Positions 15,464 through 24,393 of a stretch of DNA of 64,000 nt are shown one piece after another. Source of the DNA: an uncultured Paraprevotella sp. (GTDB lineage Bacteria; Bacteroidota; Bacteroidia; Bacteroidales; Bacteroidaceae). The DNA lies in assembly GCA_944321345.1 (NCBI GenBank), contig CALUKY010000002.1, positions 1 to 64,000 of the forward strand. Reading direction: 5' to 3'. The notes beneath the pieces are model-generated. The model worked only from the letters and a program-made list of their open reading frames with translations, did not search any database and was not told where the DNA came from. The position numbers and the translations under genes were made by a program. Position 1 is the first letter of the stretch; each line of letters opens with the position of its first letter.

Positions 15464-16345
15464 TTAGAATCTTTTATTTTCAGGTTTAACAGTCAAATTT
15501 CTTCTGTACTCAGAAGGTGTATGCTGGGTTATCATTCTAAAAACCCGATTAAAATAGGACAGATTATTAAAACCACATTCATAAGCAATCTGTCCGCTTG
15601 ACAAATCTGAAACAGAAAGTAATCTACAAGCATGCTCAATCCGAATTTCATTAAGTACGGAGAAAATAGTCTTTCCCGTCTTTTTTTTAAAAAAACGACA
15701 TACTGAAGTAGTCGTACGCCCAACATACGCCGCAACCTTATTCAGCTCGATCGGTTTATTAAAATTAGTCCGTAAATAAGCATAGATTTTTTCTATAGGC
15801 TCATTTATACACAATGCAGATAAATCATTATGAAGTGAAGAAGCAATTTTCCTATAGGGACATTCACTCAGGACCTCCAGAACTCTATATAACAAAATGA
15901 CTCTTTCAACCCCCTTTACACACTCAAAACAATCTAGTAGTTCTAAAACTTGATTTATCTTCTCCTTTGAATCAAACCTTATCCCCAACAAACTATCTTC
16001 TAACAAGAAGGCAATACGACTCAACTCGGGTGTGCTTGACAAGTTAGCAGGAAAAAGGCTTATCGGAAACTGCAAAATACGACAAGAGCTTCTTATTTTA
16101 TCATTGCAAATGTAAGAATTACACAAATGAAAATGAGGCACGTTTCTACCTATCAGAGTAAGATCTCCAGAATTATAATCTAAAACCATATCTCCTATAT
16201 ATTCTTTCCCATTTCCTGAAACAAAATAAATCAATTCATACTCTTCGTGCGCATGTAGTGGCATTGTAAAAGGTATATTATGATTGTAACAAAAAGACTC
16301 CCCGACCTTATAAGTAATTTTACGATATAAAATTGACGTTTTCAT
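15464..16345 (-). CDS. AraC-family transcriptional regulator
   Basis: 293 residues. The N-terminal cupin-like sensor domain has MPLHAHEEYELIYF, then DYNSGDLTLIGRNVPHFH (His pairs typical of AraC sensor cupins). The C-terminal double HTH begins near residue 190, with IELNKVAAYVGRTTTSVCRFFKKKTGK and, after it, SSGQIAYECGFNNLSYFNRVFR as the second helix pair. The ligand is unknown. It is divergent from ribB across 97 bases that hold both promoters and a palindrome, so ribB is its likely target. The gene is clearly AT-richer than the surrounding genes, a sign of possible transfer. Confidence 0.9.
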   Translation of the reverse strand: MKTSILYRKITYKVGESFCYNHNIPFTMPLHAHEEYELIYFVSGNGKEYIGDMVLDYNSGDLTLIGRNVPHFHLCNSYICNDKIRSSCRILQFPISLFPANLSSTPELSRIAFLLEDSLLGIRFDSKEKINQVLELLDCFECVKGVERVILLYRVLEVLSECPYRKIASSLHNDLSALCINEPIEKIYAYLRTNFNKPIELNKVAAYVGRTTTSVCRFFKKKTGKTIFSVLNEIRIEHACRLLSVSDLSSGQIAYECGFNNLSYFNRVFRMITQHTPSEYRRNLTVKPENKRF

Positions 16346-16365
16346 ATTAATGAAAAAATGGTACT

Positions 16366-16385
16366 ATACTATGCAAATATAGTAT
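16366..16385. promoter_or_regulatory. Palindromic operator candidate between araC-type gene and ribB
   Basis: ATACTAT at 16366-16372 and ATAGTAT at 16379-16385 form a 7-bp inverted repeat around 6 bases. It overlaps the predicted -7 box of the AraC gene, which fits autoregulation. Confidence 0.4.
16374..16381 (-). promoter_or_regulatory. Promoter (-7) of the AraC gene
   Basis: The minus strand reads TATATTTG, a full TAnnTTTG match, 29 bases upstream of the ATG at 16345. Confidence 0.55.
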
Positions 16386-16408
16386 TAATAACTTCTATTC
16401 CTTTACCC

Positions 16409-16416
16409 TACCTTTG
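16409..16416 (+). promoter_or_regulatory. Promoter (-7) of ribB
   Basis: TACCTTTG is a full match to the Bacteroidetes -7 box, 27 bases upstream of the ribB ATG. The -33 region is a poor match, which suits an activator-dependent promoter. Confidence 0.5.
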
Positions 16417-16442
16417 CAAAAGAGAATTTTAATTATAAAATC

Positions 16443-17090
16443 ATGGAAAAGAAAGATCTAACAGAAGCAAAACAAGGCTCAATCCAGAAAGTGGAAATAG
16501 CCTTAAAATCTCTCAGAGAAGGAAAAGGCATACTGCTTACTGACAATGAAAACAGAGAAAATGAAGGAGATCTAATCTATTCGGCTGAAAAAATGACAAA
16601 AGAACAAATGGCTCTAATGATCAGAGAATGCAGTGGAATTGTCTGTTTATGTCTTACTTCTCAAAAAGCATCCGAACTACACCTGAAACTAATGACTGAA
16701 AACAATATGTCAAATTATGGCACAAACTTCACTGTTTCAATAGAAGCGGCACAAGGCGTAACAACCGGGGTATCAGCTTCAGACAGAATCACCACAATAA
16801 AAGCGGTTATACAACCTAATGCCCAACCTACTGATATAGTTTCACCAGGCCATGTCTTTCCTTTAATAGCCAAAGACAATGGCGTTTTTGAACGTGACGG
16901 TCATACAGAAGGGAGCGTAGATCTGATGAAATTAGCTGGTTTATCTCCTTTCGCCGTTCTTTGTGAACTTACAAATATTGATGGTACAATGGCAAAGTTA
17001 CCTGAAATAAAAGCATTTTCCAAAACCTATCATTATCCTATTGTTTCCATCCTTGATATTATAGAGTATCGTAAACATTTTGGTCTATAA
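16443..17090 (+). CDS. ribB: 3,4-dihydroxy-2-butanone 4-phosphate synthase, stand-alone form
   Basis: 215 residues, the length of E. coli RibB (217), without the C-terminal GTP cyclohydrolase II domain of RibBA fusions common in Bacteroidetes. RENEGD at 38-43 is the metal and substrate loop; GHVFP (His137), DGHTEGS (His154) and LCELTN (Glu175) are also kept, with His154 and Glu175 matching the catalytic pair. It converts ribulose 5-phosphate to dihydroxybutanone phosphate and formate for riboflavin synthesis. It is AT-rich and divergent from an AraC regulator. No FMN riboswitch is seen in its 27-base leader. A second, housekeeping riboflavin set is presumably elsewhere. Confidence 0.92.
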   Translation: MEKKDLTEAKQGSIQKVEIALKSLREGKGILLTDNENRENEGDLIYSAEKMTKEQMALMIRECSGIVCLCLTSQKASELHLKLMTENNMSNYGTNFTVSIEAAQGVTTGVSASDRITTIKAVIQPNAQPTDIVSPGHVFPLIAKDNGVFERDGHTEGSVDLMKLAGLSPFAVLCELTNIDGTMAKLPEIKAFSKTYHYPIVSILDIIEYRKHFGL

Positions 17091-17099
17091 AACTTGAAT

Positions 17100-17148
17100 G
17101 AAATAATATATACCCATAGACACAACATTGATGGGTATATATTATTTC
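17100..17148. terminator. Bidirectional terminator after ribB
   Basis: Perfect 18-bp inverted repeat, arms 17100-17117 and 17131-17148, loop 13 nt, A/T-rich. It lies between the convergent ribB (+) and double-GNAT gene (-). Confidence 0.75.
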
Positions 17149-17200
17149 CCCAAATTCGTGAGCCATAAAGAATAAAGAAGGAAAACATCAGTCTATAATC

Positions 17201-18091
17201 CTACAGCCTCATCCTGATTATCGGAAAAGGATTTCCCTGTTCGTCAGTTTCTGTTCTTTCGTATTCCCGGAACCCCATATGCGTATAGAAACGTCTGGCT
17301 TTAGGATTCTGCTCATTTACATCCACAAACACGCATCCATAATCCTTGATTGCCATGTTTATAAGAAGCGTTCCCAAACCGTATCCCCAATATTCGGGGG
17401 CAAGAAACAACATTTCCACCTTACGGTCTTCCATCCCGATAAATCCGACAGGATCATCACCGTGATATAATACAACAAGATTAGCGATCATTTCCAAAGC
17501 CTCACGTACAGCCGGAATCAACTTCTGAATATCCTCTTCCGAAAGAAAGTCATGGCTTGCTCTCACAGAACTTTCCCATACCTCGGTCAATGATGAAATA
17601 AGAATATCTGTTCTCTTATCTCTGTGTACCACATTCGGGCATACCAAAGGTTTCTTGAAATAAAGCATATCCTTTAGGCGCTTTCCATCTTCGATGATGG
17701 GATGATCATAATGAAGCGTGAAAAAATCGGAAACCAAATGTGAATAACGAAAGCCACAAGACTGATAAAAGGAAACAGTCATTTGACTCTCACCGGTACC
17801 CACAATGATAAGCTGGAACCGACGCGCATAATGAGTACACAGGAAACGGACCATCTCGCTACCGTACCCCTTCCTTTGATATTGTGGGGCAACCGCCAAA
17901 CTTTTCAATTCGCAGATTCCATCTCCCTCTTCCGTAACAACCGCAGAACAGACCGGTTCATTTTCTGAATGATACATCACAAACAAATCCCCTCTTTCCA
18001 AATACCGGTCTATCATGGACTCTTGTTCATCGGCCAACAACAGAAGTTCCAGATATCTTTTCTTATCCACATCAATCTTGCTTATTCTCAT
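17201..18091 (-). CDS. Tandem-GNAT N-acetyltransferase
   Basis: 296 residues, with two GNAT domains in a row. Domain 1 (about 1-140) has VAPQYQRKGYGSEMVRFLC as the acetyl-CoA loop. Domain 2 (about 160-296) has LAPEYWGYGLGTLLINMAI and ends with DVNEQNPKARRFYTHMGF, the typical C-terminal strand-helix. Such proteins acetylate small amines, peptides or antibiotics; the substrate cannot be told. It is monocistronic, with a predicted promoter at 18118-18125. A fragment of a related gene lies at 15344-15391. Confidence 0.88.
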   Translation of the reverse strand: MRISKIDVDKKRYLELLLLADEQESMIDRYLERGDLFVMYHSENEPVCSAVVTEEGDGICELKSLAVAPQYQRKGYGSEMVRFLCTHYARRFQLIIVGTGESQMTVSFYQSCGFRYSHLVSDFFTLHYDHPIIEDGKRLKDMLYFKKPLVCPNVVHRDKRTDILISSLTEVWESSVRASHDFLSEEDIQKLIPAVREALEMIANLVVLYHGDDPVGFIGMEDRKVEMLFLAPEYWGYGLGTLLINMAIKDYGCVFVDVNEQNPKARRFYTHMGFREYERTETDEQGNPFPIIRMRL

Positions 18092-18117
18092 AATCTGAAT
18101 TAAACTACGCTATGAAA

Positions 18118-18125
18118 CAAAGATA
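18118..18125 (-). promoter_or_regulatory. Promoter (-7) of the double-GNAT gene
   Basis: The minus strand reads TATCTTTG, a full TAnnTTTG match, 27 bases upstream of the start. Confidence 0.5.
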
Positions 18126-18167
18126 CATCATTAGAAATATTCATGAAAAACACGATGATATAAAAAA

Positions 18168-20219
18168 TTAATCAGCATCGAGCCAATTCAATATTTTGGT
18201 TACCATAGGCAATTCATAAAGGAAAATCCAGTCGCTATTCAGGGATTTGACAGACAAATGGTTGTGATGATTCATATCTTCCACATACCCCTCTGGTTGC
18301 TCCATAAACCGGGTTTCTGAGTAGACCTCTTCCAAAGACTTTTGCAAATGAGGAAGACTATGGCAGATATCTTTCAGTTGCATGGCAGCCTGCTCGATCT
18401 GCTGATCGTCTTTCGCCTGGTCATAATGATACAATGCCAATAACAGCTTAACCGGAAAGTTTTGCAGATTATTGTTTTGCTCATAGACATTCAAGGTATA
18501 ACGGTTGCGCAAGGCTTCTGCCTTTGCTTCCGCCAGTCCTTTCTTTATCTCCTCATAGCGTATGTCCTCTTCCTGGGCACGCTTGATCTTGTCGCTGTAT
18601 TTTTCACTCCACAAACCACGATGATTCTTATCAGGAAGATCAATCAGTGTGAAAGCTGTAACTCCCCAGGCCGGATTTCTTCTGCCAGACTTGACGAGAG
18701 CCCCGTCAAAAAAGAAAAAGGATTTTTCCAGCTCCTGCAAGAAATTCATTTTCCCCTTTCCTGCCTCAAAGCCGAACTCTCTTTGTCCATGGGCCTCAAT
18801 AAAGTCTGGTATCTCACGTCCGTCAGGATTCCATGAAAACTCATCCAGTGCAATCAATCCCCGCCAGACTGTTTCCAAATGAGGCGAACCGTCGTCCCAG
18901 GCTGTAGCAAGAACACCCTGAAGCTTGTTTTCAGCGGTAAGCTGACAGAAGCTTTTAATATAACCGCTTTTTGTATGCTCACGGGGCATGAATGGGGAGT
19001 CGCCGGAACTGGCCGCAGTGGCCGCCATAACCGGAAGTCCTTTTTCCTGATACCAGCTTAACAGCCTTTTGTGGGCCGGCTTGGTGGGGTCGCCATAGTT
19101 CCATCTCATATAGATACAGTTCTTCGGAAACAGACCTATAGCGCGGTCCAGTTTCTCGGTATTCCAGACCTTATCCAATTCTTCTTCTGTTTTATCACTT
19201 AAAATCGTAGTCCACAAGCCCGCATATTTCAAAGGCATGTCATCCCAGAAAATAGGAATACGTCCGTTCTCGCGGGCATACTGACAAACCTTGTCGAGCC
19301 AATCCATCTGCAGTTCAAACGCCGACTTTCCGGTTGCACGACACCGCTCATCAATGCCTATTGCTGTAATTTCATCTCCACCTATATGCAGATATTTCCC
19401 ATAGGGCATGGCTTTAATGGCCTCTCCATACAAATCGAACAATAACTCATAAGTTTTGGGATTTGAAGGGCAGAGTTCCCAGTCGCTTTCCGGATTCTCG
19501 CGCAAGTCCCGGTGATGCTTCAGAATATAGCTTGCATGCCCCAAACCTTGAACCAGAGGAGAGATTTCGATATTCCGCTCCTTGGCGTAACGACACAGAG
19601 CCTGCATTTCCTGTTTGCTGACCGCATTCGATGCAGCCAACTCAGGATGACCGGAGTATCGGAATTTGTCTTCGAGCTCCCAAATCACTGCGTTGATCTT
19701 GTATTTGGACAGTTTGTCCATCATCCGATAATAATATTCCATTCTGTCTAAGTGATGCTTGGTGTCCAGATGAACAGCCCGATAGGAAACAGCCGGATAA
19801 TCGGTTATTTTCATATATGGAATCGGTGCTTGAAAATCCCTGCTGTCTTCCATCAACTGTTCCAAAGTCTGGCATCCATAAAAAAGCCCTGCCGAACTTT
19901 TTGACGAAATATGTATTCCGTCTCTCTGTACGGTTAAAACATATCCTTCGGGAGAGTCAGGCACATTTTCCGTACGGATATGAAGAAAGACACCTTTACC
20001 CGGTTTTTCCGTTCGTGGCAGGGCATCCAGAAAGAAACCTAAAACGGGATATTGAGTTTGTGATTTATTGAGTATAAAACGAATTTCATTATAGTTTATC
20101 CCCCTGCCTTTGTGCATTTCTACATGTTGCGGCTGGGGAATGATCTGGAACTTTAGATTCTTTGCCTGAATAGAAAAAGAACACAAATACAAAGCGAGAA
20201 GCAAAAACAGCTGTTTCAT
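18168..20219 (-). CDS. Beta-N-acetylhexosaminidase, GH20 family
   Basis: 683 residues. Signal peptide 1-19 (cut near IQA-K). An N-terminal GH20b-type alpha/beta domain (about 25-140) carries IPQPQHVE. The TIM-barrel follows from AVHLDTKHH, with the catalytic pair Asp282-Glu283 in HIGGDEI. Substrate-assisted enzymes of this family release terminal GlcNAc or GalNAc, typically from host glycans in gut Bacteroidetes. There is no SusC/SusD pair or sulfatase next to it, so it is not part of a visible polysaccharide locus. The C-terminal 150 residues are helical and probably dimerise or cap the barrel. Confidence 0.9.
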   Translation of the reverse strand: MKQLFLLLALYLCSFSIQAKNLKFQIIPQPQHVEMHKGRGINYNEIRFILNKSQTQYPVLGFFLDALPRTEKPGKGVFLHIRTENVPDSPEGYVLTVQRDGIHISSKSSAGLFYGCQTLEQLMEDSRDFQAPIPYMKITDYPAVSYRAVHLDTKHHLDRMEYYYRMMDKLSKYKINAVIWELEDKFRYSGHPELAASNAVSKQEMQALCRYAKERNIEISPLVQGLGHASYILKHHRDLRENPESDWELCPSNPKTYELLFDLYGEAIKAMPYGKYLHIGGDEITAIGIDERCRATGKSAFELQMDWLDKVCQYARENGRIPIFWDDMPLKYAGLWTTILSDKTEEELDKVWNTEKLDRAIGLFPKNCIYMRWNYGDPTKPAHKRLLSWYQEKGLPVMAATAASSGDSPFMPREHTKSGYIKSFCQLTAENKLQGVLATAWDDGSPHLETVWRGLIALDEFSWNPDGREIPDFIEAHGQREFGFEAGKGKMNFLQELEKSFFFFDGALVKSGRRNPAWGVTAFTLIDLPDKNHRGLWSEKYSDKIKRAQEEDIRYEEIKKGLAEAKAEALRNRYTLNVYEQNNNLQNFPVKLLLALYHYDQAKDDQQIEQAAMQLKDICHSLPHLQKSLEEVYSETRFMEQPEGYVEDMNHHNHLSVKSLNSDWIFLYELPMVTKILNWLDAD

Positions 20220-20268
20220 GTTATTGATGTTTTAGTGTCAACTGGGATACTTAATGAGAATCAACAGA

Positions 20269-20276
20269 CAAACATA
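20269..20276 (-). promoter_or_regulatory. Promoter (-7) of the GH20 gene
   Basis: The minus strand reads TATGTTTG (TAnnTTTG), 50 bases upstream of the GH20 start. A + strand TAACTTTG overlaps at 20274-20281, but no gene follows it. Confidence 0.45.
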
Positions 20277-20289
20277 ACTTTGTCGCCCA

Positions 20290-20727
20290 TGAGTTCCGAA
20301 CCGTTTCAAAGCTATATGCATGATGAAAAATGAAAAGAACCATAAAGGCAACTAGAAGACAAGATACAGTTCATCTGATCATTACTGAAATGAATGGTAA
20401 CAAACTTTGTGTACTAAAAGAATGGCACCTGGTTTTATCATTGTCAGATTTATCAGGTTATCACAAAAATACAGATAAAATCTAGAATGCATAAATGATA
20501 ACCCGATTTTTTGTATCCGCATACCGGCCATAAGGAATATACAAAATGGTCTGCTGCCATTAAAGCTATTCGTAAAAGAAACGGAGGAGGTTTTCTTAAT
20601 ACGCAAAACATTACAGATCAGCGAGAAAGATTCTGGTTCGGTGGAGATTTCTGCTCCACCTTTTATCTCCACCTTTTGCTCCACCTCGAACGGTAATATT
20701 CTGCCGTTTTTTGCGTGTCGGGGGAAA
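20290..20727. other. About 440 bases without a convincing gene
   Basis: The stretch between the GH20 promoter and the tRNA-Phe terminator carries no ORF with recognisable homology. An open frame of 100 codons on the minus strand (20382-20684) begins with a Lys/Glu-rich start but turns into hydrophobic low-quality sequence. Three copies of GGTGGAG (seen as CTCCACC on +) within 20653-20688 are the only repeat; a T-run hairpin (20687-20712) could end a + strand transcript. It may be a decayed mobile element beside the tRNA genes. Confidence 0.4.
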
Positions 20728-20731
20728 ACAA

Positions 20732-20764
20732 AAAATCCCGATTTCGCTTGGAAATCAGGATTTT
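20732..20764 (-). terminator. Terminator after tRNA-Phe
   Basis: Arms 20732-20745 and 20751-20764 (13 of 14 pairs); on the minus strand a T-rich run follows. Confidence 0.7.
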
Positions 20765-20788
20765 ACTGTCTTTTGCTTTTCTTCAAAG

Positions 20789-20861
20789 TGGTGCCACCAG
20801 GAATCGAACCGGGGACACAAGGATTTTCAGTCCTTTGCTCTACCAACTGAGCTATGGCACC
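20789..20861 (-). tRNA. tRNA-Phe (GAA)
   Basis: 73 nt. The minus strand folds into a full cloverleaf: acceptor GGTGCCA/TGGCACC, D arm GCTC/GAGC, anticodon loop with GAA, T arm with GGTTCGATTC, discriminator A. CCA is not encoded. Confidence 0.96.
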
Positions 20862-20881
20862 TTTCCTTTTCGTTTGCGTTG

Positions 20882-20905
20882 CAAAGGTAGGAATAATTTT
20901 TCAAA
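20882..20905 (-). promoter_or_regulatory. tRNA-Phe promoter
   Basis: On the minus strand a TTTG (20902-20905) lies 20 bases ahead of TACCTTTG (20882-20889), a full match to both sigma-ABfr boxes. Confidence 0.7.
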
Positions 20906-20941
20906 CTACAAAACTTTTGAAAAAAAAAGTGGGAATATTTT

Positions 20942-20969
20942 TTTGTTTCAGAAAAAAGCCTTATCTTTG
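20942..20969 (+). promoter_or_regulatory. tRNA-Pro promoter
   Basis: TTTG at 20942-20945 and TATCTTTG at 20962-20969, box starts 20 bases apart, just ahead of the tRNA at 20981. Confidence 0.7.
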
Positions 20970-20980
20970 CAGTGCAAAAA

Positions 20981-21053
20981 CGGAAAGTAGCGCAGTTGGT
21001 AGCGCACTACGTTCGGGACGTAGGGGTCGGGCGTTCGAATCGCCTCTTTCCGA
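20981..21053 (+). tRNA. tRNA-Pro (CGG)
   Basis: The acceptor CGGAAAG pairs with CTTTCCG, the anticodon stem CTACG/CGTAG encloses TTCGGGA (anticodon CGG), and the T loop is TTCGAAT. CCA is not encoded. Confidence 0.94.
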
Positions 21054-21054
21054 C

Positions 21055-21092
21055 AAAAGCGATGACGGTCTTACCGCCATCGCTTTTTTGTT
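21055..21092 (+). terminator. Terminator after tRNA-Pro
   Basis: A 15-bp hairpin with one mismatch (AAAAGCGATG...CATCGCTTTT) followed by T residues. Confidence 0.75.
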
Positions 21093-21142
21093 TGAAATAT
21101 ATCCGGTCATAATGACAAAATAGAAACTGTCACAAAGACAAA

Positions 21143-21186
21143 AAGAATCGTGTCACTTTTCAAAAAGGAAGCGTGACACGATTCTT
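21143..21186 (-). terminator. Terminator after the radical SAM gene
   Basis: Perfect 14-bp arms, 21143-21156 and 21173-21186, just beyond the stop at 21195. Read on the minus strand the last arm is followed by TTTTTGTC, a T run. Confidence 0.8.
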
Positions 21187-21194
21187 CTTATAAT

Positions 21195-22832
21195 CTATTC
21201 CGAAATAGCCTTGAATACCGGACGGGGATTCTGTACCTGACTATCGTAGCCATACCACACAGATTCCTTCGCTCCGGGAGGAGCAAAGACACAAAGACGC
21301 AGCTGTTCATGATATTCTCCAAAAACAATCTTCCAATTTTCTGGGGGCGACACATGCTTCGTCTGTACATGCTCGGCCGGTTGCTTTTTCAGAGATAAGC
21401 CTCCCTCTATCCAAGCCTGAGACACTAAGGGCGCATATTCTGGATAATCACCCTTACAGAACTCATACAGAATCACACCACGGCGATCCAATGCCATTGG
21501 CTGGTCAATCACATGCAGGACTTTTAGATGATCGAGAAAGCGAACAAGAAAATCGGACTGCTCTATAATCAACTGCCGCGTAACAGGCTGCCAGGTCTTC
21601 GCATTGTAGAAAGCATCCAGTAAACGGGACAGATAACGCGCCGTCTGCAACTCTTGCGGAGTGATGTGCGGTGTCATCAGCACCTCGTAGGGAGGATAAG
21701 GAGAATAGACCAAACCAAGTTCAGAGGCTCGCCGGCGCATATCCGTACCGGGCAACACCTTCAGCGACTCTAACTGTATCTCACCGGCGCTGTATGAGGC
21801 CAGGGTCACTACGTCGGAAAATATATCCTCCAGACGATACAGCGGTAATCCGGCAATTAAGTCGGCATGGGTCTCCATATTGGTAAGCGAACAAAGAAAC
21901 CTTAATCCGGAAAGAGCGTCTTCCAATCTTCCCTTGCGATGGCACTCTGCAAGAACATCCGCACGCAGACTTTGTATTCCGGCCTCCAAATGCAAAAGGC
22001 CTTGAGGCAACCGAAGCAGTTCCTGCTTCAGTTCATCGGTCAGCAGGGCCGGATGGATCTCCAAATGAAAACGCATCCCGGGAAACTCCTGAAACAGCTG
22101 AAGCAGCTGCCGGGCATAATGTATATTGTAATTAAAGGTACGGTCCAACAAACGTACATCCCGAATGCCGGCCTGATGGATGCGCTGCAATCGTTCACGC
22201 ACCTGCGACAAGGACAAACGACGCACGGGTTTCTCTCCCCCACTTACACAAAATGAACAGGTATTAAAACAGCCTCGTGTTGTTTCCAGCTGCACAAAAG
22301 GTTTCTCCCAATTAAAGAAACAGCTTTCCTCAGGAGAAACTAACTGATCAAAATCCAAGACTCGGGCAATTCCATTGTCATGATAAACTCCTTCCGCATC
22401 GTAGTAACACAGACCGGAAATATTCAACCAAGATTCCGGCTCGTTCCATACTCGAAGCCACTGTGAAAAGCTTTCCTCTCCTTCACCACGGAAGACTGCC
22501 GTAACAAAAGAAGATGAACGCAAGAACTCTGCATTATCTCCTAAGAACTCGGGACCGCCCAGTAGAATCATTGTTTCTGGCAAAAGCGCATGTACCCGCA
22601 CCAAGACATGTAACAGTACCTCATGGTTAAATAACCAACAGGTAGCGGCTACAACATCAGGCGCATAACTGTACACCTCAGCTGCGATCATTCCGGGATT
22701 CTCATTAATAGTAGCAGAATGCCGAAACCACTCCAAATCGTCTGACGAACCGACTACTTGAGCGTGCAATGCTGGTAATGCCAAAGACGAATGTGCATAG
22801 GAGCTATTGAGATCAAGCCATAATAGTTTCAT
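21195..22832 (-). CDS. B12-binding-type radical SAM protein (DUF4080-like C-terminus)
   Basis: 545 residues from the Met at 22832 (MKLLWLDLNSSYAHSS); an in-frame Met at 22862 is less likely because it lies in the preceding terminator. The N-terminal about 140 residues look like a cobalamin-binding Rossmann domain (ILLGGPEF). The radical SAM cluster CFNTCSFC (Cys188, 192, 195) follows, with the TIM-barrel partial. The C-terminal about 150 residues fit the DUF4080 region. Proteins of this group are usually annotated as methyltransferases or cyclases of unknown substrate. The gene follows the rplQ terminator by 24 bases, so read-through may be its only promoter. Confidence 0.85.
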   Translation of the reverse strand: MKLLWLDLNSSYAHSSLALPALHAQVVGSSDDLEWFRHSATINENPGMIAAEVYSYAPDVVAATCWLFNHEVLLHVLVRVHALLPETMILLGGPEFLGDNAEFLRSSSFVTAVFRGEGEESFSQWLRVWNEPESWLNISGLCYYDAEGVYHDNGIARVLDFDQLVSPEESCFFNWEKPFVQLETTRGCFNTCSFCVSGGEKPVRRLSLSQVRERLQRIHQAGIRDVRLLDRTFNYNIHYARQLLQLFQEFPGMRFHLEIHPALLTDELKQELLRLPQGLLHLEAGIQSLRADVLAECHRKGRLEDALSGLRFLCSLTNMETHADLIAGLPLYRLEDIFSDVVTLASYSAGEIQLESLKVLPGTDMRRRASELGLVYSPYPPYEVLMTPHITPQELQTARYLSRLLDAFYNAKTWQPVTRQLIIEQSDFLVRFLDHLKVLHVIDQPMALDRRGVILYEFCKGDYPEYAPLVSQAWIEGGLSLKKQPAEHVQTKHVSPPENWKIVFGEYHEQLRLCVFAPPGAKESVWYGYDSQVQNPRPVFKAISE

Positions 22833-22855
22833 TGTAAATAAAGTTGAAAGGTTAT

Positions 22856-22891
22856 GAAACAAAAAGAGGATGCATCATGGATGCATCCTCT
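22856..22891 (-). terminator. Terminator of the ribosomal-protein operon after rplQ
   Basis: Perfect 12-bp arms, 22865-22876 and 22880-22891, with a 3-nt loop, followed on the minus strand by five T and a TTTC. Confidence 0.85.
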
Positions 22892-22910
22892 GACTTTAGT
22901 ATATAGCAAA

Positions 22911-23384
22911 TTATTCTGCTGCATTCTCTGTTGCAGGAGCTTCAACAGCCGGTGTCTCAGCAGCCGCAGCTTTCTTAGAACGACGTGTACGAGTGGCCTT
23001 CTTGGCAGCTTTCTTAGCCATATTTTCGTTGTAGTCTACCAACTCGATAAAACACATCTGCGCATTATCACTTGCACGGAAACCAGTCTTGATGATTCTG
23101 GTATAACCACCCGGACGGTCAGCTACCTTTACTGAGATCTCCTTGAACAACTCAGTAACCGCATACTTGTTCTGCAAATAGCTGAACACTACACGACGAG
23201 AGTTTGTAGTATCTTCCTTAGACTTAGTGATCAAAGGCTCAACATATTTCTTCAGCGCCTTAGCCTTTGCCAGGGTCGTAGTGATTCTTTTGTGCATAAT
23301 CAGAGAGATAGCCATGTTAGCCAACATAGCATTTCTGTGAGATGCAGTACGGCCCAAATGATTGAATTTTTTATTATGTCTCAT
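22911..23384 (-). CDS. rplQ: 50S ribosomal protein L17 (bL17)
   Basis: 157 residues. The L17 core is at about 1-118 ([21 protein letters not shown]). A C-terminal Lys/Ala/Glu/Pro-rich tail of about 40 residues, longer than in E. coli L17 (127 aa), is a usual Bacteroidetes feature and is probably flexible. It binds domain III of 23S rRNA near the exit tunnel. It is the last gene of the alpha operon, 6 bases after rpoA. Confidence 0.97.
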   Translation of the reverse strand: MRHNKKFNHLGRTASHRNAMLANMAISLIMHKRITTTLAKAKALKKYVEPLITKSKEDTTNSRRVVFSYLQNKYAVTELFKEISVKVADRPGGYTRIIKTGFRASDNAQMCFIELVDYNENMAKKAAKKATRTRRSKKAAAAETPAVEAPATENAAE

Positions 23385-23390
23385 GTTTAA

Positions 23391-24383
23391 TTATTCTTTG
23401 TCTAATTTATATTTAGAAATATCAGTTCCAAACGACAGATTCAGACCCTCTAGCAAATCATCAAGCTCAGTGAGCGATTTCTTACCGAAGTTTCTGAACT
23501 TAAGCAGATCAGTTTTATTAAACTGTACCAGATCTCCCAATGTTTCCACATCTGCTGCCTTCAGACAGTTCAGTGCACGTACAGAAAGATCCATGTCAAC
23601 CAGCTTAGTCTTCAGAAGCTGACGCATATGCAATACTTCCTCATCAAACTCTTCATTGCCCTCACTGTCGGAATTCTCCAACGTGATCTTCTCGTCTGAG
23701 AACAACATGAAGTGATAGATCAGAATTTTTGCAGCCTCTTTCAGGGCGTCCTTCGGGTGAATGGAACCGTCAGTAGAAATTTCAAGAACGAGTTTCTCGT
23801 AGTCAGTTTTCTGCTCTACACGATAATTTTCAACAGCGTACTTAACATTTCTAATTGGAGTGTAAATTGAATCGATTGGAATCACATTAACGTCGGTGCA
23901 GTACTCACGGTTCTCGTCAGCGGGAACATAGCCTCTACCCTTGTTAATGGACAAATCGATCTGCATTGTTGCTTTGGCATCTAAATGGCAAATAACTAAT
24001 TCAGGGTTTAACACTTCAAATCCAGTCAGATACTTGTTCAGATCACCTGCCTTGAATTCAGTGGTGTTCTCAACGGTGATGCTCACTTTCTCATTCTCGA
24101 ACTCTTCTACTCTTTGTTTGAATCGAACTTGCTTCAGATTCAGGATAATGTTGGTGACATCCTCTTTAACACCTGGTACAGAAGCAAATTCATGCTCTAC
24201 ACCGGCAATACGCATCGTATTGATGGCATAACCCTCAAGTGAAGAAAGAAGAATACGGCGTAAAGCATTACCAACAGTAATACCGAAACCGGGTTCCAAC
24301 GGACGAAATTCGAACTTGCCGAATTTGTCATCCGCCTCCAACATTAATACTTTATCAGGTTTTTGAAATGCTAATATCGCCAT
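23391..24383 (-). CDS. rpoA: DNA-directed RNA polymerase alpha subunit
   Basis: 330 residues, the normal length. The alpha-NTD dimerisation core includes [21 protein letters not shown]; an acidic linker ([12 protein letters not shown]) follows; the alpha-CTD (about 260-325), with [15 protein letters not shown] and then [16 protein letters not shown], binds UP elements and activators. It is the scaffold for beta and beta' assembly. It sits between rpsD and rplQ in the alpha operon, 10 bases from rpsD. Confidence 0.98.
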   Translation of the reverse strand: MAILAFQKPDKVLMLEADDKFGKFEFRPLEPGFGITVGNALRRILLSSLEGYAINTMRIAGVEHEFASVPGVKEDVTNIILNLKQVRFKQRVEEFENEKVSITVENTTEFKAGDLNKYLTGFEVLNPELVICHLDAKATMQIDLSINKGRGYVPADENREYCTDVNVIPIDSIYTPIRNVKYAVENYRVEQKTDYEKLVLEISTDGSIHPKDALKEAAKILIYHFMLFSDEKITLENSDSEGNEEFDEEVLHMRQLLKTKLVDMDLSVRALNCLKAADVETLGDLVQFNKTDLLKFRNFGKKSLTELDDLLEGLNLSFGTDISKYKLDKE

Positions 24384-24393
24384 TCTTTAATTA

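Noticed and set aside
20382-20684. 100-codon open frame on the minus strand next to tRNA-Phe
   Set aside because: No domain or conserved pattern, unusual composition that changes half way, and no promoter; listed only as part of the gene-free stretch.
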